Assembly: GCF_013426735.1 (NCBI RefSeq)
Contig: NZ_AP023272.1
Coordinates: 3,268,501 to 3,332,500, forward strand
DNA length: 64,000 nt
Source of the DNA: Agrobacterium vitis
GTDB taxonomy: Bacteria; Pseudomonadota; Alphaproteobacteria; Rhizobiales; Rhizobiaceae
Reading direction: 5' to 3'
Made by a program: the position numbers and the translations under genes. Position 1 is the stretch's first letter; each line of letters opens with the position of its first letter. This document shows positions 34,677-43,712 of this stretch, piece after piece. Below the pieces are notes generated by a model, which worked only from the letters and a program-made list of their open reading frames with translations, did no database searches and was not told the DNA's origin.

Positions 34677-37630
34677 ATATATTCAGATACTCATCCGAGG
34701 CCAATTCCCTGCGGTTTGTAGAGCAGAAACAGGCCCCATCCAGCCCGGGCCTGTTGCGGCTTGCCGCTGGCCTCCTGGTGGTACTCCTGGCGCTGACCGG
34801 GTTTGGTGCGGGCGTAAGCCATGCCGCCGAACCAGTCAAAATCTCGCGGGATGATACCGCGCTCGACCTGACCGCCACCACGGAAATTCATCTCAACCAG
34901 GGCGAGGCATTTCAGGTCTCCACTGCCGCTGGGTCCGATGGCATCCGCCGGCGCATCGAAGTGCGCGCCTCTTCCCCGCAGCACCAGGGCGACTGGGCGG
35001 TGTTCGCGCTCGCCAATGTGTCCGACGAGCAGTTGGAGCGGGTGATCGTCGCGCCACATTATCGTCTCGTCAATTCCAAGGTGTTCTGGCCGGATCTCGG
35101 CTCGCAGCGGATCATTTCCATCACCCCCAGCGAAGGATTTTCGCTGGACCGGGTGCCGAGTGACGATGCCGACGTGTTTCGCATCACCCTCAATCCGGGC
35201 GCGGTGGTGACGTTCGTGGCCGAACTGGCAACGCCGAACCTGCCGCAGATTTACCTGTGGGAGCCGGATGCCTATAAGGATACGATCAACTCGTTCACGC
35301 TTTATCGCGGCATCGTGCTGGGCATTTCCGGCCTGCTGGCGGTGTTTCTGACCATTTTGTTCGTGGTGCGCGGCACCTCCATGCTGCCCGCCGCCGCCTC
35401 ACTGGCCTGGGCGGTGCTCGCCTATATCTGCGTCGATTTCGGTTTCCTCGGCAAGCTGATCAGCATCACCACCCATAGTGAGCAGATCTGGCGAGCCGGG
35501 GCCGAGGTGGGTCTGGCCTCCGGCTTCGTGATCTTTCTCTTTACCTATCTCAACCTCAATCGCTGGCATGTGAACCTCGGCTACGCGACCTTTGCCTGGA
35601 TCTTGGGCCTGGTGCTGCTGTTTGGCGTGGCAATCTACGATCCGTCGATTGCCGCAGGCATTGCCCGACTGTCCTTTGCGCTGACGGCCACGGCGGGGAT
35701 CGCGCTGATCGTCTATCTCGGCTTCAACCGCTATGACCGCGCCATCCTGCTGGTGCCGACCTGGACGCTGATCATCGTCTGGCTGATTGCCGGCTGGATG
35801 ACGGTGACGGGACGGTTGTCGAACGACATCATCCAGCCTGCTCATGGCGGCGCGCTGGTGCTGATCGTGCTGCTGATCGGCTTTACCGTCATGCAGCACG
35901 CCTTTGCGGGCGGTGGCTATAATCAGGGCCTGTTTTCCGATCTGGAGCGCCAATCCCTGGCGCTGACCGGGGCTGGCGACATTGTCTGGGACTGGGATGT
36001 GGCCCGCGACCGGGTGGTGACCATTCCCGATATTTCCACCCGGCTTGGCCTCAGCCACGGCGCGCTGCACGGGGCTGCCCGCAACTGGATCCCCAGCCTG
36101 CATCCCGATGACCGCGACCGGTTTCGCGCCACGCTGGATGTGCTGCTGGAACACAAGCGCGGGCGGCTGAACCACGAATTCCGCATCCGCGCCGATGATG
36201 GGCATTTCCACTGGCTGCATATTCGCGCCCGGCCCGTCTTGGGAGCCAATGGCGAAATCATCCGCTGCATCGGTACGATTGCCGATGTCACCGAACAGAA
36301 AAACACCGTCGACCGGCTGTTGCAGGATGCGATCAACGACAATCTCACTGGCTTGCCGAACCGGGAAGTGTTTCTGGACCGTTTGCAGACGTTTTTGACC
36401 GTGACCGCCACAGCCGATACGGTGCGCCCGACGGTCATGATTGTCGATATCGACAATTTCGGCCGGGTCAATGACATGCTCGGTATTTCCGCCGGAGACA
36501 ATATCCTGATCGCGCTGACCCGGCGGCTGCGCCGGCTATTGAAGCCTCAGGATACGCTGGCCCGGCTTTCGGGAGACCAGTTCGGCCTGATCCTGATTTC
36601 GGAGCGCGATCCGGCCAAGGTCGCCGATTTTGCCGATGCGATGAGCAAGGCGATCATGGTGCCGATCAATTTCGCCAATCGGGAGATCAACCTGACCGCC
36701 TCCATCGGCCTGGTCTCCTGGGTGGACCAGCAGGAAAGCGCTGCCGGGCTGTTGTCGGATGCCGAGCTTGCCATGTACCGCGCCAAGCGCGGTGGCGGCA
36801 ACAAGGTGGAGCCGTTCCGCCCGGCCTTCCGGGGCACCGTCTCGGAAAAGCTTCAGCTGGAAACCGAACTTGCCCGCGCCGTCGAGCGCGGCGAATTGAC
36901 CATGGTCTATCAGCCGATCGTGCGGCTGGATGACGAGGAGCTGGCCGGTTTCGAAGCGCTGATGCGCTGGGAACACCCCAAGCGCGGCACGATCTCCCCC
37001 TCCGAATTCATACCCCTGGCGGAAAGCTGCGACCTGATCATGCCGCTCGGCATGTTCGCGCTGGAGCGGGCGGCAACGGATCTGGTGGAATGGGAAAAAC
37101 AGACAGGCGAAATGCCGATTTTCGTCTCCGTCAACCTGTCCAGCGCCCAGCTGATCAACAACACGCTCTATACCGACATCCGCAGTCTGCTCAGCCGAGT
37201 CAATTGCAATCCGGCCCGGCTGAAACTGGAACTGACCGAATCCGTCGTGGTCGAAAATCCCGAACAGGCAAGGCTGGTGCTGGAAAAGCTGAAGGATATC
37301 GGGCTCAGTCTCGCCCTCGACGATTTCGGCACCGGCTATTCCTCGCTGTCCTATCTGACCCGCTTTCCCTTCGATACGCTGAAACTCGACCGGGAACTGG
37401 TGACCGACACCAGCGAGCGGCGCAATATCCTGCTGCGCTCGGTGATCGGAATGGCCAAGGACATGGGCATGGATGTCGTGGCGGAAGGCATTGCCAGCGA
37501 GGATGATGGCGACGAACTGGCGCAGATGGGCTGCCACTATGGCCAGAGCTTCCTCTACGGCGCTCCGGTCGGCCCGGAAGCGGTCATGCGTCTTTTGAAA
37601 GACCAGCAACAGCGGGCAAAACGGGCTTGA
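34673..37630 (+). CDS. Membrane PAS-GGDEF-EAL protein with degenerate GGDEF
   Basis: 985 residues. Domains in order: signal/anchor helix (about 20-45), periplasmic beta domain (about 50-200), about seven membrane helices (200-410, 7TMR-DISM-like), PAS/PAC (415-540, DIVWDWDV...ADVTEQKN), GGDEF (550-715) and EAL (730-985). The diguanylate-cyclase loop reads SGDQF instead of GGDEF, so cyclase activity is doubtful. The EAL domain keeps its catalytic signatures (EALMRW, SVNLSSAQL, ELTES, DDFGTGYSS, LKLDR, AEGI). It is therefore probably a c-di-GMP phosphodiesterase driven by a membrane signal. ATG 34673 overlaps the GNAT stop. Confidence 0.93.
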   Translation: MNIFRYSSEANSLRFVEQKQAPSSPGLLRLAAGLLVVLLALTGFGAGVSHAAEPVKISRDDTALDLTATTEIHLNQGEAFQVSTAAGSDGIRRRIEVRASSPQHQGDWAVFALANVSDEQLERVIVAPHYRLVNSKVFWPDLGSQRIISITPSEGFSLDRVPSDDADVFRITLNPGAVVTFVAELATPNLPQIYLWEPDAYKDTINSFTLYRGIVLGISGLLAVFLTILFVVRGTSMLPAAASLAWAVLAYICVDFGFLGKLISITTHSEQIWRAGAEVGLASGFVIFLFTYLNLNRWHVNLGYATFAWILGLVLLFGVAIYDPSIAAGIARLSFALTATAGIALIVYLGFNRYDRAILLVPTWTLIIVWLIAGWMTVTGRLSNDIIQPAHGGALVLIVLLIGFTVMQHAFAGGGYNQGLFSDLERQSLALTGAGDIVWDWDVARDRVVTIPDISTRLGLSHGALHGAARNWIPSLHPDDRDRFRATLDVLLEHKRGRLNHEFRIRADDGHFHWLHIRARPVLGANGEIIRCIGTIADVTEQKNTVDRLLQDAINDNLTGLPNREVFLDRLQTFLTVTATADTVRPTVMIVDIDNFGRVNDMLGISAGDNILIALTRRLRRLLKPQDTLARLSGDQFGLILISERDPAKVADFADAMSKAIMVPINFANREINLTASIGLVSWVDQQESAAGLLSDAELAMYRAKRGGGNKVEPFRPAFRGTVSEKLQLETELARAVERGELTMVYQPIVRLDDEELAGFEALMRWEHPKRGTISPSEFIPLAESCDLIMPLGMFALERAATDLVEWEKQTGEMPIFVSVNLSSAQLINNTLYTDIRSLLSRVNCNPARLKLELTESVVVENPEQARLVLEKLKDIGLSLALDDFGTGYSSLSYLTRFPFDTLKLDRELVTDTSERRNILLRSVIGMAKDMGMDVVAEGIASEDDGDELAQMGCHYGQSFLYGAPVGPEAVMRLLKDQQQRAKRA

Positions 37631-37668
37631 TCATATCGGAGGGCGGGGCTGTTAGACCCTGGTTTTCT

Positions 37669-38376
37669 TCACGCCATCCAGTCTTCCGTAACCCCGAATT
37701 GCGCCCGAAAGCCCTGCTGTCCGGCCTGCGTGATCCGCAGCGCCCTGCCCTGCGGCTGGCGCGCCACCCAGCCCAGTTCCAGCATCCTGTCCAGCAAGGC
37801 CGCGCCCAGCCGTCCGGCCAGATGAGGGCGACGCTCGCTCCAGTCGAGGCAGGTGCGGCAGAACGGCCGTCCGCGGGGTGCGGATGGAGAAAGATCGATG
37901 CCGAAATCGCAGAAAAACTGCTGGCCGGGTGGCGTCAGCGTCACAGCCTCCTCACACAGCTCGATATAGGCCTTGGTCTGCAAGCCATCGGCCAGCGCCA
38001 CGCCGAGACGACCGGCGATGTGATCGTAACAGCTGCGCGCCGAGCGTAGCGCCAAGTCCTTCGGGCCGACCGGATGCAGGCGCCGTGGCCCATCGGCGGC
38101 AAGCGACATCAGCGTCTCCATGGTCGCAGCGACAGCGCGTCCCGCCAAACGGTAATAGCGGTGACGGCCTTGTTTTTTGACCGATAGCAGACGGCCCTCC
38201 ACCATCCTGGCCAGATGGCCACTGGCGGTCTGGGCGCTGACGCCACCATGCAGCGCCAGTTCGCCCGCAGTCAACGCCTGCCCACCCATCAAGGCGATCA
38301 GCATATTGGCGCGGGCCGGATCGCCCATCAGGGCGGCAATTTCAGCCAGCATGTTTCCAGACGCGATGTTCGACAT
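37669..38376 (-). CDS. ArsR-family winged-helix regulator
   Basis: 235 residues from ATG 38376. The HTH (about 8-90) reads LAEIAALMGDPARANMLIALMGGQALTAGELALHGGVSAQTASGHLARMVEG, then LSVKKQGRHRYYRLAG, the ArsR pattern. A C-terminal region contains FCRTCLDWSERRPHLAGRLGAALLDRMLELGWV, with cysteines at CDFG and CRTC that might bind metal. A longer start at 38472 (GGGA 7 bases upstream) would leave only 29 bases to the divergent transporter, so the shorter one is preferred. It is divergent from the EamA exporter, suggesting it controls that gene. Confidence 0.82.
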   Translation of the reverse strand: MSNIASGNMLAEIAALMGDPARANMLIALMGGQALTAGELALHGGVSAQTASGHLARMVEGRLLSVKKQGRHRYYRLAGRAVAATMETLMSLAADGPRRLHPVGPKDLALRSARSCYDHIAGRLGVALADGLQTKAYIELCEEAVTLTPPGQQFFCDFGIDLSPSAPRGRPFCRTCLDWSERRPHLAGRLGAALLDRMLELGWVARQPQGRALRITQAGQQGFRAQFGVTEDWMA

Positions 38377-38501
38377 GGCCTCACTATAGGCCGCTGAAGA
38401 CGGACTGTCATCATGCAACACTTCGGTTATGGCCGAAGCATTGTCGCCGGCGACTGGGCTACCAAGGCGCATCAAACCATCCCGACAGAAAGTGATAGTC
38501 C

Positions 38502-39440
38502 ATGGAAAAACCGGTCCTTTTGAAAGAACTTGCCCTGCTTTTGGCTTTGGCAACAGTTTGGGGCGCTGCCTATAGTTTCATCCGCATCGGGGTGGAGACC
38601 ATTCCACCAATCACGCTGATTGCCGCCCGCACCCTGCTGGCCGGCGGGTTGTTGCTTGCCATTCTGTGGATGCGCGGCATGATACTGCCCCGCGACAGCG
38701 CCACCTGGCGGCGATTCTTCATCCAGTCCTGCCTCAACAGCGCCCTGCCCTTCACCCTGATTGCCTGGGCGGAACTGCATGTTGAGGCTGGGCTTGCCGT
38801 GATCCTCAATGCCCTGACGCCAATCTTCACCTTCCTGATCACTGTCGCCTTCACCCGGCATGAACAAGTCGGTCTGCCCAAACTGCTTGGCGTCTTGCTG
38901 GGGATTTCCGGCACCTGCCTGATCGTCGGCTTCAACGCTTTTCATTCCGCCGGAACCGATCTCCTCGCGCAATGCGCCGTCATCCTGGCATCGGTCTGCT
39001 ATGCGATGGCCGCGATTTTCGGACGGAATTTTAAGGGACTAGATCCGATGATGCCCGCTGCCGGCTCGCTTTTGTGTGGGGCGGCCATGCTCATTCCGCT
39101 CAGTCTGGTCGTGGACAAGCCCTGGACGCTGGCGGTCTCCGCCTCTTCGCTAGCGGCCCTGCTGGCGCTCTCGGTATTTTCCACCGCACTGGCATTTGTG
39201 ATCTATTTCCGGCTTGTCCACACGCTTGGCTCGGTCGCCACCACATCCCAGGCCTATCTGCGGGTGCCGATCGGGGTCGGCATTGGCGCGATTTTTCTTG
39301 GGGAACGCTATAGCCCGACCGTGCTCGCCGGTCTCGTCCTGGTCGTGGCCGGTGTCATCGTCATGACCCTGCCCGCTTCGCTCAAGCTACCCCGCATCCT
39401 TCGCCCGCTGCGACGCAAACCTCAACAGCCTTGGCCTTGA
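38502..39440 (+). CDS. EamA/RhaT-family (DMT) transporter
   Basis: 312 residues with ten hydrophobic segments and two EamA repeats (VWGAAYSFIRIGVETIPPITLIAARTLLAGG and SVCYAMAAIFGRNFKGLDPMMPA). These drug/metabolite carriers export small molecules or amino acids. The N-terminal EKPVLLKELALLLALATVWG is normal. The gene is divergent from the ArsR regulator and immediately abuts the convergent yqgE stop (39441). Confidence 0.9.
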   Translation: MEKPVLLKELALLLALATVWGAAYSFIRIGVETIPPITLIAARTLLAGGLLLAILWMRGMILPRDSATWRRFFIQSCLNSALPFTLIAWAELHVEAGLAVILNALTPIFTFLITVAFTRHEQVGLPKLLGVLLGISGTCLIVGFNAFHSAGTDLLAQCAVILASVCYAMAAIFGRNFKGLDPMMPAAGSLLCGAAMLIPLSLVVDKPWTLAVSASSLAALLALSVFSTALAFVIYFRLVHTLGSVATTSQAYLRVPIGVGIGAIFLGERYSPTVLAGLVLVVAGVIVMTLPASLKLPRILRPLRRKPQQPWP

Positions 39441-40046
39441 TCAGGCGTGGCCAGCCTCTGCCGACAGGGTGGCGGGGCTGATGCCGATCAGGGCCAGCGC
39501 CCGGTCATATTTGTTGTCGAGGACCGGATCGAAGATCAGGTCTTCGGATGCCGGGCAGTTCAGCCAGCCATTGTTGGCGATTTCCGCCTCCAACTGCCCC
39601 GGCCCCCAGCCTGCATAGCCAAGCAGCATCGTGGCCCGCGCCGGGCCGCGTCCATCGGAAATAGCGCGGACGATGTCGAGCGTCGCGGTCAGGGAAATAT
39701 CGTCGCTGACCGGAATGCTGCTGTCGCTCAGGTAATCGTCGGAATGCAGCACAAAGCCACGGCCAGTTTCCACCGGGCCGCCGCATTGAATGGGGAAGTT
39801 GCGGGCATGGTCAGGCAGCATGATCGCATCGTTCTGGTCGATCAGGTCGAGATGCAGCAGGATATCGGCGAATTTGACCGGCTGGGTGCGGTTGATAATG
39901 AAGCCCATGGCGCCCGCCGTCGTATGGGCGCAGACATAGACGACACTGCGGGTAAAATTGCCGTCCGCCATGCCGGGCATGGCGATCAGGAAATGGCCGT
40001 CGAGAAACCCACGTTCACGATCGGACTTCAAAGTGGAAAAAGCCAT
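39441..40046 (-). CDS. YqgE/AlgH-family protein
   Basis: 201 residues. The domain starts [40 protein letters not shown], followed by [15 protein letters not shown] and [22 protein letters not shown], the UPF0301 signature. The function is poorly defined (AlgH affects alginate regulation in Pseudomonas). ATG at 40046 is used. It converges with EamA with no intergenic space. Confidence 0.93.
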   Translation of the reverse strand: MAFSTLKSDRERGFLDGHFLIAMPGMADGNFTRSVVYVCAHTTAGAMGFIINRTQPVKFADILLHLDLIDQNDAIMLPDHARNFPIQCGGPVETGRGFVLHSDDYLSDSSIPVSDDISLTATLDIVRAISDGRGPARATMLLGYAGWGPGQLEAEIANNGWLNCPASEDLIFDPVLDNKYDRALALIGISPATLSAEAGHA

Positions 40047-40287
40047 GCTGCCTCCGGTTTGTTCGGAACGCCGATCTATCGGAAAAGAACATCATACGCT
40101 GTCGTGCCGGGCATTCCCCTCGCATCTGCCAAGCGCCGCCCGGCATTTCATATCTGCTTCTGGCACAAGTCATATCCTTAAGCCAAGGTCTTCAAGATGG
40201 GGCATAGTTGCGCATCAATCAACCGAAAATGATAAAACCGTAAAAAGCGTGATTGGCAGCGGTGATAGGGCTGGTCTAAATAGCCGC

Positions 40288-41169
40288 ATGATCCTTCCTT
40301 TGTTTTCCAACCGTCCGGTTTTTCCTGCGCTACCCGGCCTGCTCTTTGCGGGTCTCCTGGCGCTGACACCTCTTGGCGATGCCTGCGCCGCCACCTCCGC
40401 CTGGGCAACCAGCGACGGCGGCCGGATGCGGCTGATCGTGCTGCCACCGGCTCCGGATGGAACCCGGCAGGCGGGCCTGCAGATTGAGCCGAATGACGGC
40501 TGGTTTACCTATTGGCGCGAGCCCGGCGACAGCGGCATCCCTCCGCAACTGACCGCAGCGCCGGAGGCGAAGGTCACGCCCTCGCCGCTGAGCTTTCCGG
40601 TGCCCAAGCGCATGGATATCGGCAGCGTGCGCGATGTCGGCTATGACCATGCCGTGGTGTTTCCCTTCACCTTGAAAAGCAGTGGCGAGGATTGGCAGAG
40701 CCCCCTCAAGCTAACGGCCTTCATCGGCATGTGCCGCAATATCTGCATTCCGTTTCAGGCGGAGTTGAGCATCGATCTCAGTCACGAGGAAACCACCGAT
40801 GTCGGCGAGGTTAAGCTGATCGACAAGGCCAAATCCAAACTGCCTGCGGCGGCTGCGGAGGATTTTTACGTCTCGGACTTCGAGATGGCCCACGATCTCT
40901 CCAGCCTTGACGTGTCGCTGGTCCTGCCCGATGGCTCCAAGGACGAGCCGCGCATTCTGGTGACCGGACCGGAAGGCTATCTGTTTACCGAATACAAGGC
41001 GGTGCAAAGCAAAGGCAATAGCCGCACCCTGCGCATCGCCCTGCCGAAGCTTCCGCGCAATTATTCGGTGAGCGGCAAGACCTGGCACATTCTGGTGGCA
41101 GCCGGCAACAAACGGACCATGGAAGCCCCGCTTGCCTTCGCAACAGCCCGCCCTATAGTGCAGCCCTGA
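40288..41169 (+). CDS. Exported DsbD alpha-domain (DsbD_N) protein
   Basis: 293 residues. A signal peptide (FPALPGLLFAGLLALTPLGDACA) is followed by a DsbD N-terminal-type domain with paired cysteines in FIGMCRNICIPFQAEL (CxxxC) and Cys-flanking segments WFTYWREPGDSGIPPQL. There are no transmembrane beta domain and no C-terminal thioredoxin domain, so it is the periplasmic disulfide-handling module alone. It may be reduced by a separate CcdA-like partner not seen here. ATG at 40288 gives a signal sequence; the long upstream frame is antisense to yqgE and not used. A peroxiredoxin gene follows after 71 bases. Confidence 0.85.
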   Translation: MILPLFSNRPVFPALPGLLFAGLLALTPLGDACAATSAWATSDGGRMRLIVLPPAPDGTRQAGLQIEPNDGWFTYWREPGDSGIPPQLTAAPEAKVTPSPLSFPVPKRMDIGSVRDVGYDHAVVFPFTLKSSGEDWQSPLKLTAFIGMCRNICIPFQAELSIDLSHEETTDVGEVKLIDKAKSKLPAAAAEDFYVSDFEMAHDLSSLDVSLVLPDGSKDEPRILVTGPEGYLFTEYKAVQSKGNSRTLRIALPKLPRNYSVSGKTWHILVAAGNKRTMEAPLAFATARPIVQP

Positions 41170-41240
41170 CAGTCAATGGCCGCTGGCGAGCTGCGCTTTT
41201 GGAACAGACTGAGACATCAAGCACAATGAGGAGAGATTTC

Positions 41241-41726
41241 ATGACGATTGCAATTGGCGATACGGTTCCAGCGGCAACATTCAAGGAAAAAACCGCCGAC
41301 GGCCCGGTCGAGATCAGCACCGAAGACCTGTTCAAGGACAAGAAGGTCGTGCTGTTTGCCGTGCCTGGCGCCTTTACCCCGACCTGCACGCTGAACCATC
41401 TGCCCGGCTATCTGGAGCACCGCGATGCGCTTCTGGCCAAGGGCGTCGATGAGATCGCCGTCCTCTCCGTCAATGACTGGCATGTCATGGGCGCCTGGGC
41501 GCAGCATAGCGGCGGCATGGGCAAGATCCATTTCCTCGCCGATTGGGATGCAAGCTTCTCCAAGGCGCTCGGTCTCGACATGGACCTGTCGGCGGGCGCA
41601 CTCGGCGTGCGTTCCAAGCGCTATTCCATGCTGGTGGAAAATGGTGTGGTGAAAAGCCTCGATATCGAAGAAAATCCCGGCCAGGCCACGGTTTCCTCGG
41701 CTGAAGCCATGCTGGAACGGCTGTAA
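41241..41726 (+). CDS. Peroxiredoxin, Prx5/AhpC-TSA type
   Basis: 161 residues. The peroxidatic cysteine is Cys49 in FAVPGAFTPTCTLNHLPGY, the Prx5 pattern. It has VLSVNDWHVMGAW and the Arg-containing region of the family, and no second resolving Cys is obvious, so it is probably a 1-Cys or glutaredoxin-coupled enzyme reducing peroxides in the cytoplasm. ATG at 41241 with GGAGAG upstream; the frame could extend to 41199 but the shorter form is standard. A strong terminator follows. Confidence 0.95.
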   Translation: MTIAIGDTVPAATFKEKTADGPVEISTEDLFKDKKVVLFAVPGAFTPTCTLNHLPGYLEHRDALLAKGVDEIAVLSVNDWHVMGAWAQHSGGMGKIHFLADWDASFSKALGLDMDLSAGALGVRSKRYSMLVENGVVKSLDIEENPGQATVSSAEAMLERL

Positions 41727-41785
41727 GCTTTCTCTTTTCACCGGTTTTCTGGAAAGCTGTCTTTGAGCGTTCCATCAAGACAAAG

Positions 41786-41816
41786 ACCCCGGAGGCTCAT
41801 GCTTCCGGGGTTTTTT
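41786..41816 (+). terminator. Rho-independent terminator after the peroxiredoxin gene
   Basis: An 8-9 bp GC stem (CCCCGGAG with CTTCCGGGG) and short loop are followed by TTTTTT at 41811-41816, about 60 bases after the stop. This is a strong intrinsic terminator that separates the peroxiredoxin from the metal importer. Confidence 0.85.
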
Positions 41817-41885
41817 ATGAGTGCCGATCGTTCGGGATAAGGCTTCTACATCCGCGAAGAACACTTGCCATCGATTTGCCATTAT

Positions 41886-41915
41886 TGTTATATCGTTACA
41901 CGTAACGTTATTACA
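41886..41915. promoter_or_regulatory. Long palindromic operator before the metal ABC operon (Zur-type candidate)
   Basis: An AT-rich imperfect dyad over 30 bases, centred on CGTTAC-AC-GTAACG (41894-41907), with outer arms TGTTAT and ATTACA; only two outer positions do not pair. It sits directly before the small ORF and the metal importer ATPase. Zinc uptake genes in this group are repressed by Zur at such AT-rich palindromes, so Zur is the leading candidate; another metal regulator is possible. Confidence 0.5.
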
Positions 41916-41941
41916 TTTAATCCACGATTGGAGTGCGGGCC

Positions 41942-42067
41942 TTGCAGGACAAAGATCCCATTTTTCCCAGTTTGCTGGCACGGTCCGCCGTTATGCGGCT
42001 GGGTTTTGCTTTGGCACTGATTGGCCTGACCTGGCTTGCCATCCAATGGGCGGAGGCCCTGCCATGA
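41942..42067 (+). CDS. Possible 41-residue small membrane protein coupled to the metal importer
   Basis: An open frame starts at TTG 41942, with GGAG eight bases upstream (41931-41940). It encodes about 41 residues: a polar start (QDKDPIFPSLLARSA), then one hydrophobic helix (LGFALALIGLTWLAIQW). Its stop overlaps the ATPase start as ATGA at 42064-42067, the hallmark of translational coupling. GTG at 41933 is another start. It could be a small regulator or subunit of the importer, or merely a leader peptide. It is short, so this remains tentative. Confidence 0.45.
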   Translation: MQDKDPIFPSLLARSAVMRLGFALALIGLTWLAIQWAEALP

Positions 42068-42828
42068 GCAATCCTGTGATCCGGCTTACCAATTTGACTG
42101 TCGCCTATGATCGGCATCCGGCTGTTCATCACGTCAACGGCGTGATCGAGGCTGGCAGCCTGACGGCAATTGCCGGGCCGAATGGGGCGGGGAAATCCAC
42201 CTTGCTGAAGGCAATCATCGGCGAATTGCGCCCCGCCGAAGGCACGGTGGACCATAACCTGAAACGCACAGATTTCGGCTATCTGCCGCAGGCCGCCGAC
42301 ATCAACCGCCGGTTTCCGATCAGCGTATTGGACACCGTGTTGCTCGGCGCCTGGCGCAATAGCGGTGCATTTGGCCGCATCGCCCGTTCCGACATGGACA
42401 AAGCTGGCCAAGCCCTGGCGATGGTCGGGCTGGAAGGATTTGAGAAGCGCCATATCGGCGCGCTGTCCGCTGGCCAGTTCCAGCGGGTGTTGTTTGCCCG
42501 GCTGTTATTGCAGGATGCCAAGGTGATCCTGCTGGACGAGCCTTTCACCGCTATCGATGCCCGCACCACCCGCGACCTGATTGACATTATCCGCGGCTGG
42601 CACGGTGATGGCCGCACGGTGATTGCGGTCCTGCATGATTTTGACCAGGTGCGCAGCCATTTCCCCGAGACTTTGCTTCTCGCCCGCGAACTGGTCAGTT
42701 GGGGTCCGACCCAGGATGCCCTGTCATCTGCCAATCTGCTCAAGGCCCGCGCCATGGCTGAGCGCTGGGACGAGGATGCCGAAGTCTGCCGTCCGGCAGA
42801 TCAGAAAACATCAAGGCCTGCCGCATGA
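42064..42828 (+). CDS. Zinc/manganese ABC transporter ATP-binding protein
   Basis: 254 residues. Walker A GPNGAGKSTLLKAI, Q-loop GYLPQA, signature LSAGQFQRVLFARLL, Walker B AKVILLDEPF, and the H-loop VLHDFDQV. It groups with cluster A-1 metal importers (AztA/TroC/ZnuC type). ATG at 42064 overlaps the small ORF stop, and the permease start overlaps this stop by 4 bases (ATGA). The ATPase-permease-binding protein order resembles aztABC/troCBA-type zinc systems. Confidence 0.92.
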   Translation: MSNPVIRLTNLTVAYDRHPAVHHVNGVIEAGSLTAIAGPNGAGKSTLLKAIIGELRPAEGTVDHNLKRTDFGYLPQAADINRRFPISVLDTVLLGAWRNSGAFGRIARSDMDKAGQALAMVGLEGFEKRHIGALSAGQFQRVLFARLLLQDAKVILLDEPFTAIDARTTRDLIDIIRGWHGDGRTVIAVLHDFDQVRSHFPETLLLARELVSWGPTQDALSSANLLKARAMAERWDEDAEVCRPADQKTSRPAA

Positions 42829-43697
42829 CCGCTTACGATCTGCTGATCGCGCCATTTGCCGATTACGGCTTCATGCGCCGGGCGCTGGTGGCCTCGCTTT
42901 GCCTCGGTCTCGGCTCCGGCCCGATCGGGGTTTTCCTGATGCTGCGGCGCATGAGCCTGGTCGGCGATGCTATGAGCCATGCCGTATTGCCAGGTGCTGC
43001 CATCGGCTACCTGATCGCCGGGTCCCTGTCGCTAACCGCCATGGGGTTGGGCGGGCTGGTGGCCGGTCTCTCCGTGGCGCTGCTGTCGGGCTTCGTTACC
43101 CGCTCCACCGTGTTGCAGGAGGATGCCAGCTTTGCCAGTTTCTACCTGACATCTCTGGCGCTTGGCGTGCTGATCGTGTCGCTGCGTGGCTCCAATATCG
43201 ATCTTTTGCATGTGCTGTTCGGGACGATCCTGGCCATTGACAACGATGCGTTGGTGCAGATCGGCGCCATTGCCTCCTTCTCGCTGCTGGCACTGGCCGC
43301 GATATACCGGCCATTGGTGACCGAATGCCTTGACCCAGGCTTCTTGCGGGCCGTCGGCGGTCGTGGACCGGTCTATCATTTCCTGTTCCTGTTTCTCGTC
43401 GTGCTTAATCTGGTCGCCAGTTTCCAGGCGCTTGGCACGCTGATGGCCGTGGGGCTGATGATGCTGCCCGCCGCCATTGCCCAACTCTGGTGCCGCAGCC
43501 TGCCCGGCATGATGGTGGTGGCAGCGGCAAGCGGCATCGTCGCCAGCTATCTCGGCCTGATTGCCTCCTACCATCTGGAACTGGCCTCCGGGCCGACGAT
43601 CATCCTGGTCGCGGCGCTGTTTTACGGCCTGTCCATTCTTTTTGCGCCCTCCGGTGTGTTCCGGCGGTTTCTTCCAAGTCCTCACCTGAAAGCCTGA
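42825..43697 (+). CDS. Zinc/manganese ABC transporter permease
   Basis: 290 residues with about nine transmembrane segments. ABC-3 family motifs are MLRRMSLVGDAMSHAVLPGAAIGYLI near the N-terminus (the coupling region) and LGTLMAVGLMMLPAAIAQLWCRSLPGM later. It forms the membrane channel for a divalent cation. The start overlaps the ATPase gene, and 15 bases separate its stop from the binding-protein gene. Confidence 0.92.
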   Translation: MTAYDLLIAPFADYGFMRRALVASLCLGLGSGPIGVFLMLRRMSLVGDAMSHAVLPGAAIGYLIAGSLSLTAMGLGGLVAGLSVALLSGFVTRSTVLQEDASFASFYLTSLALGVLIVSLRGSNIDLLHVLFGTILAIDNDALVQIGAIASFSLLALAAIYRPLVTECLDPGFLRAVGGRGPVYHFLFLFLVVLNLVASFQALGTLMAVGLMMLPAAIAQLWCRSLPGMMVVAAASGIVASYLGLIASYHLELASGPTIILVAALFYGLSILFAPSGVFRRFLPSPHLKA

Positions 43698-43712
43698 TCA
43701 CAGGAGATCACT

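Noticed and set aside
36536..37609. 357-codon minus-strand frame
   Set aside because: Antisense to the GGDEF-EAL gene, whose motifs are conserved.
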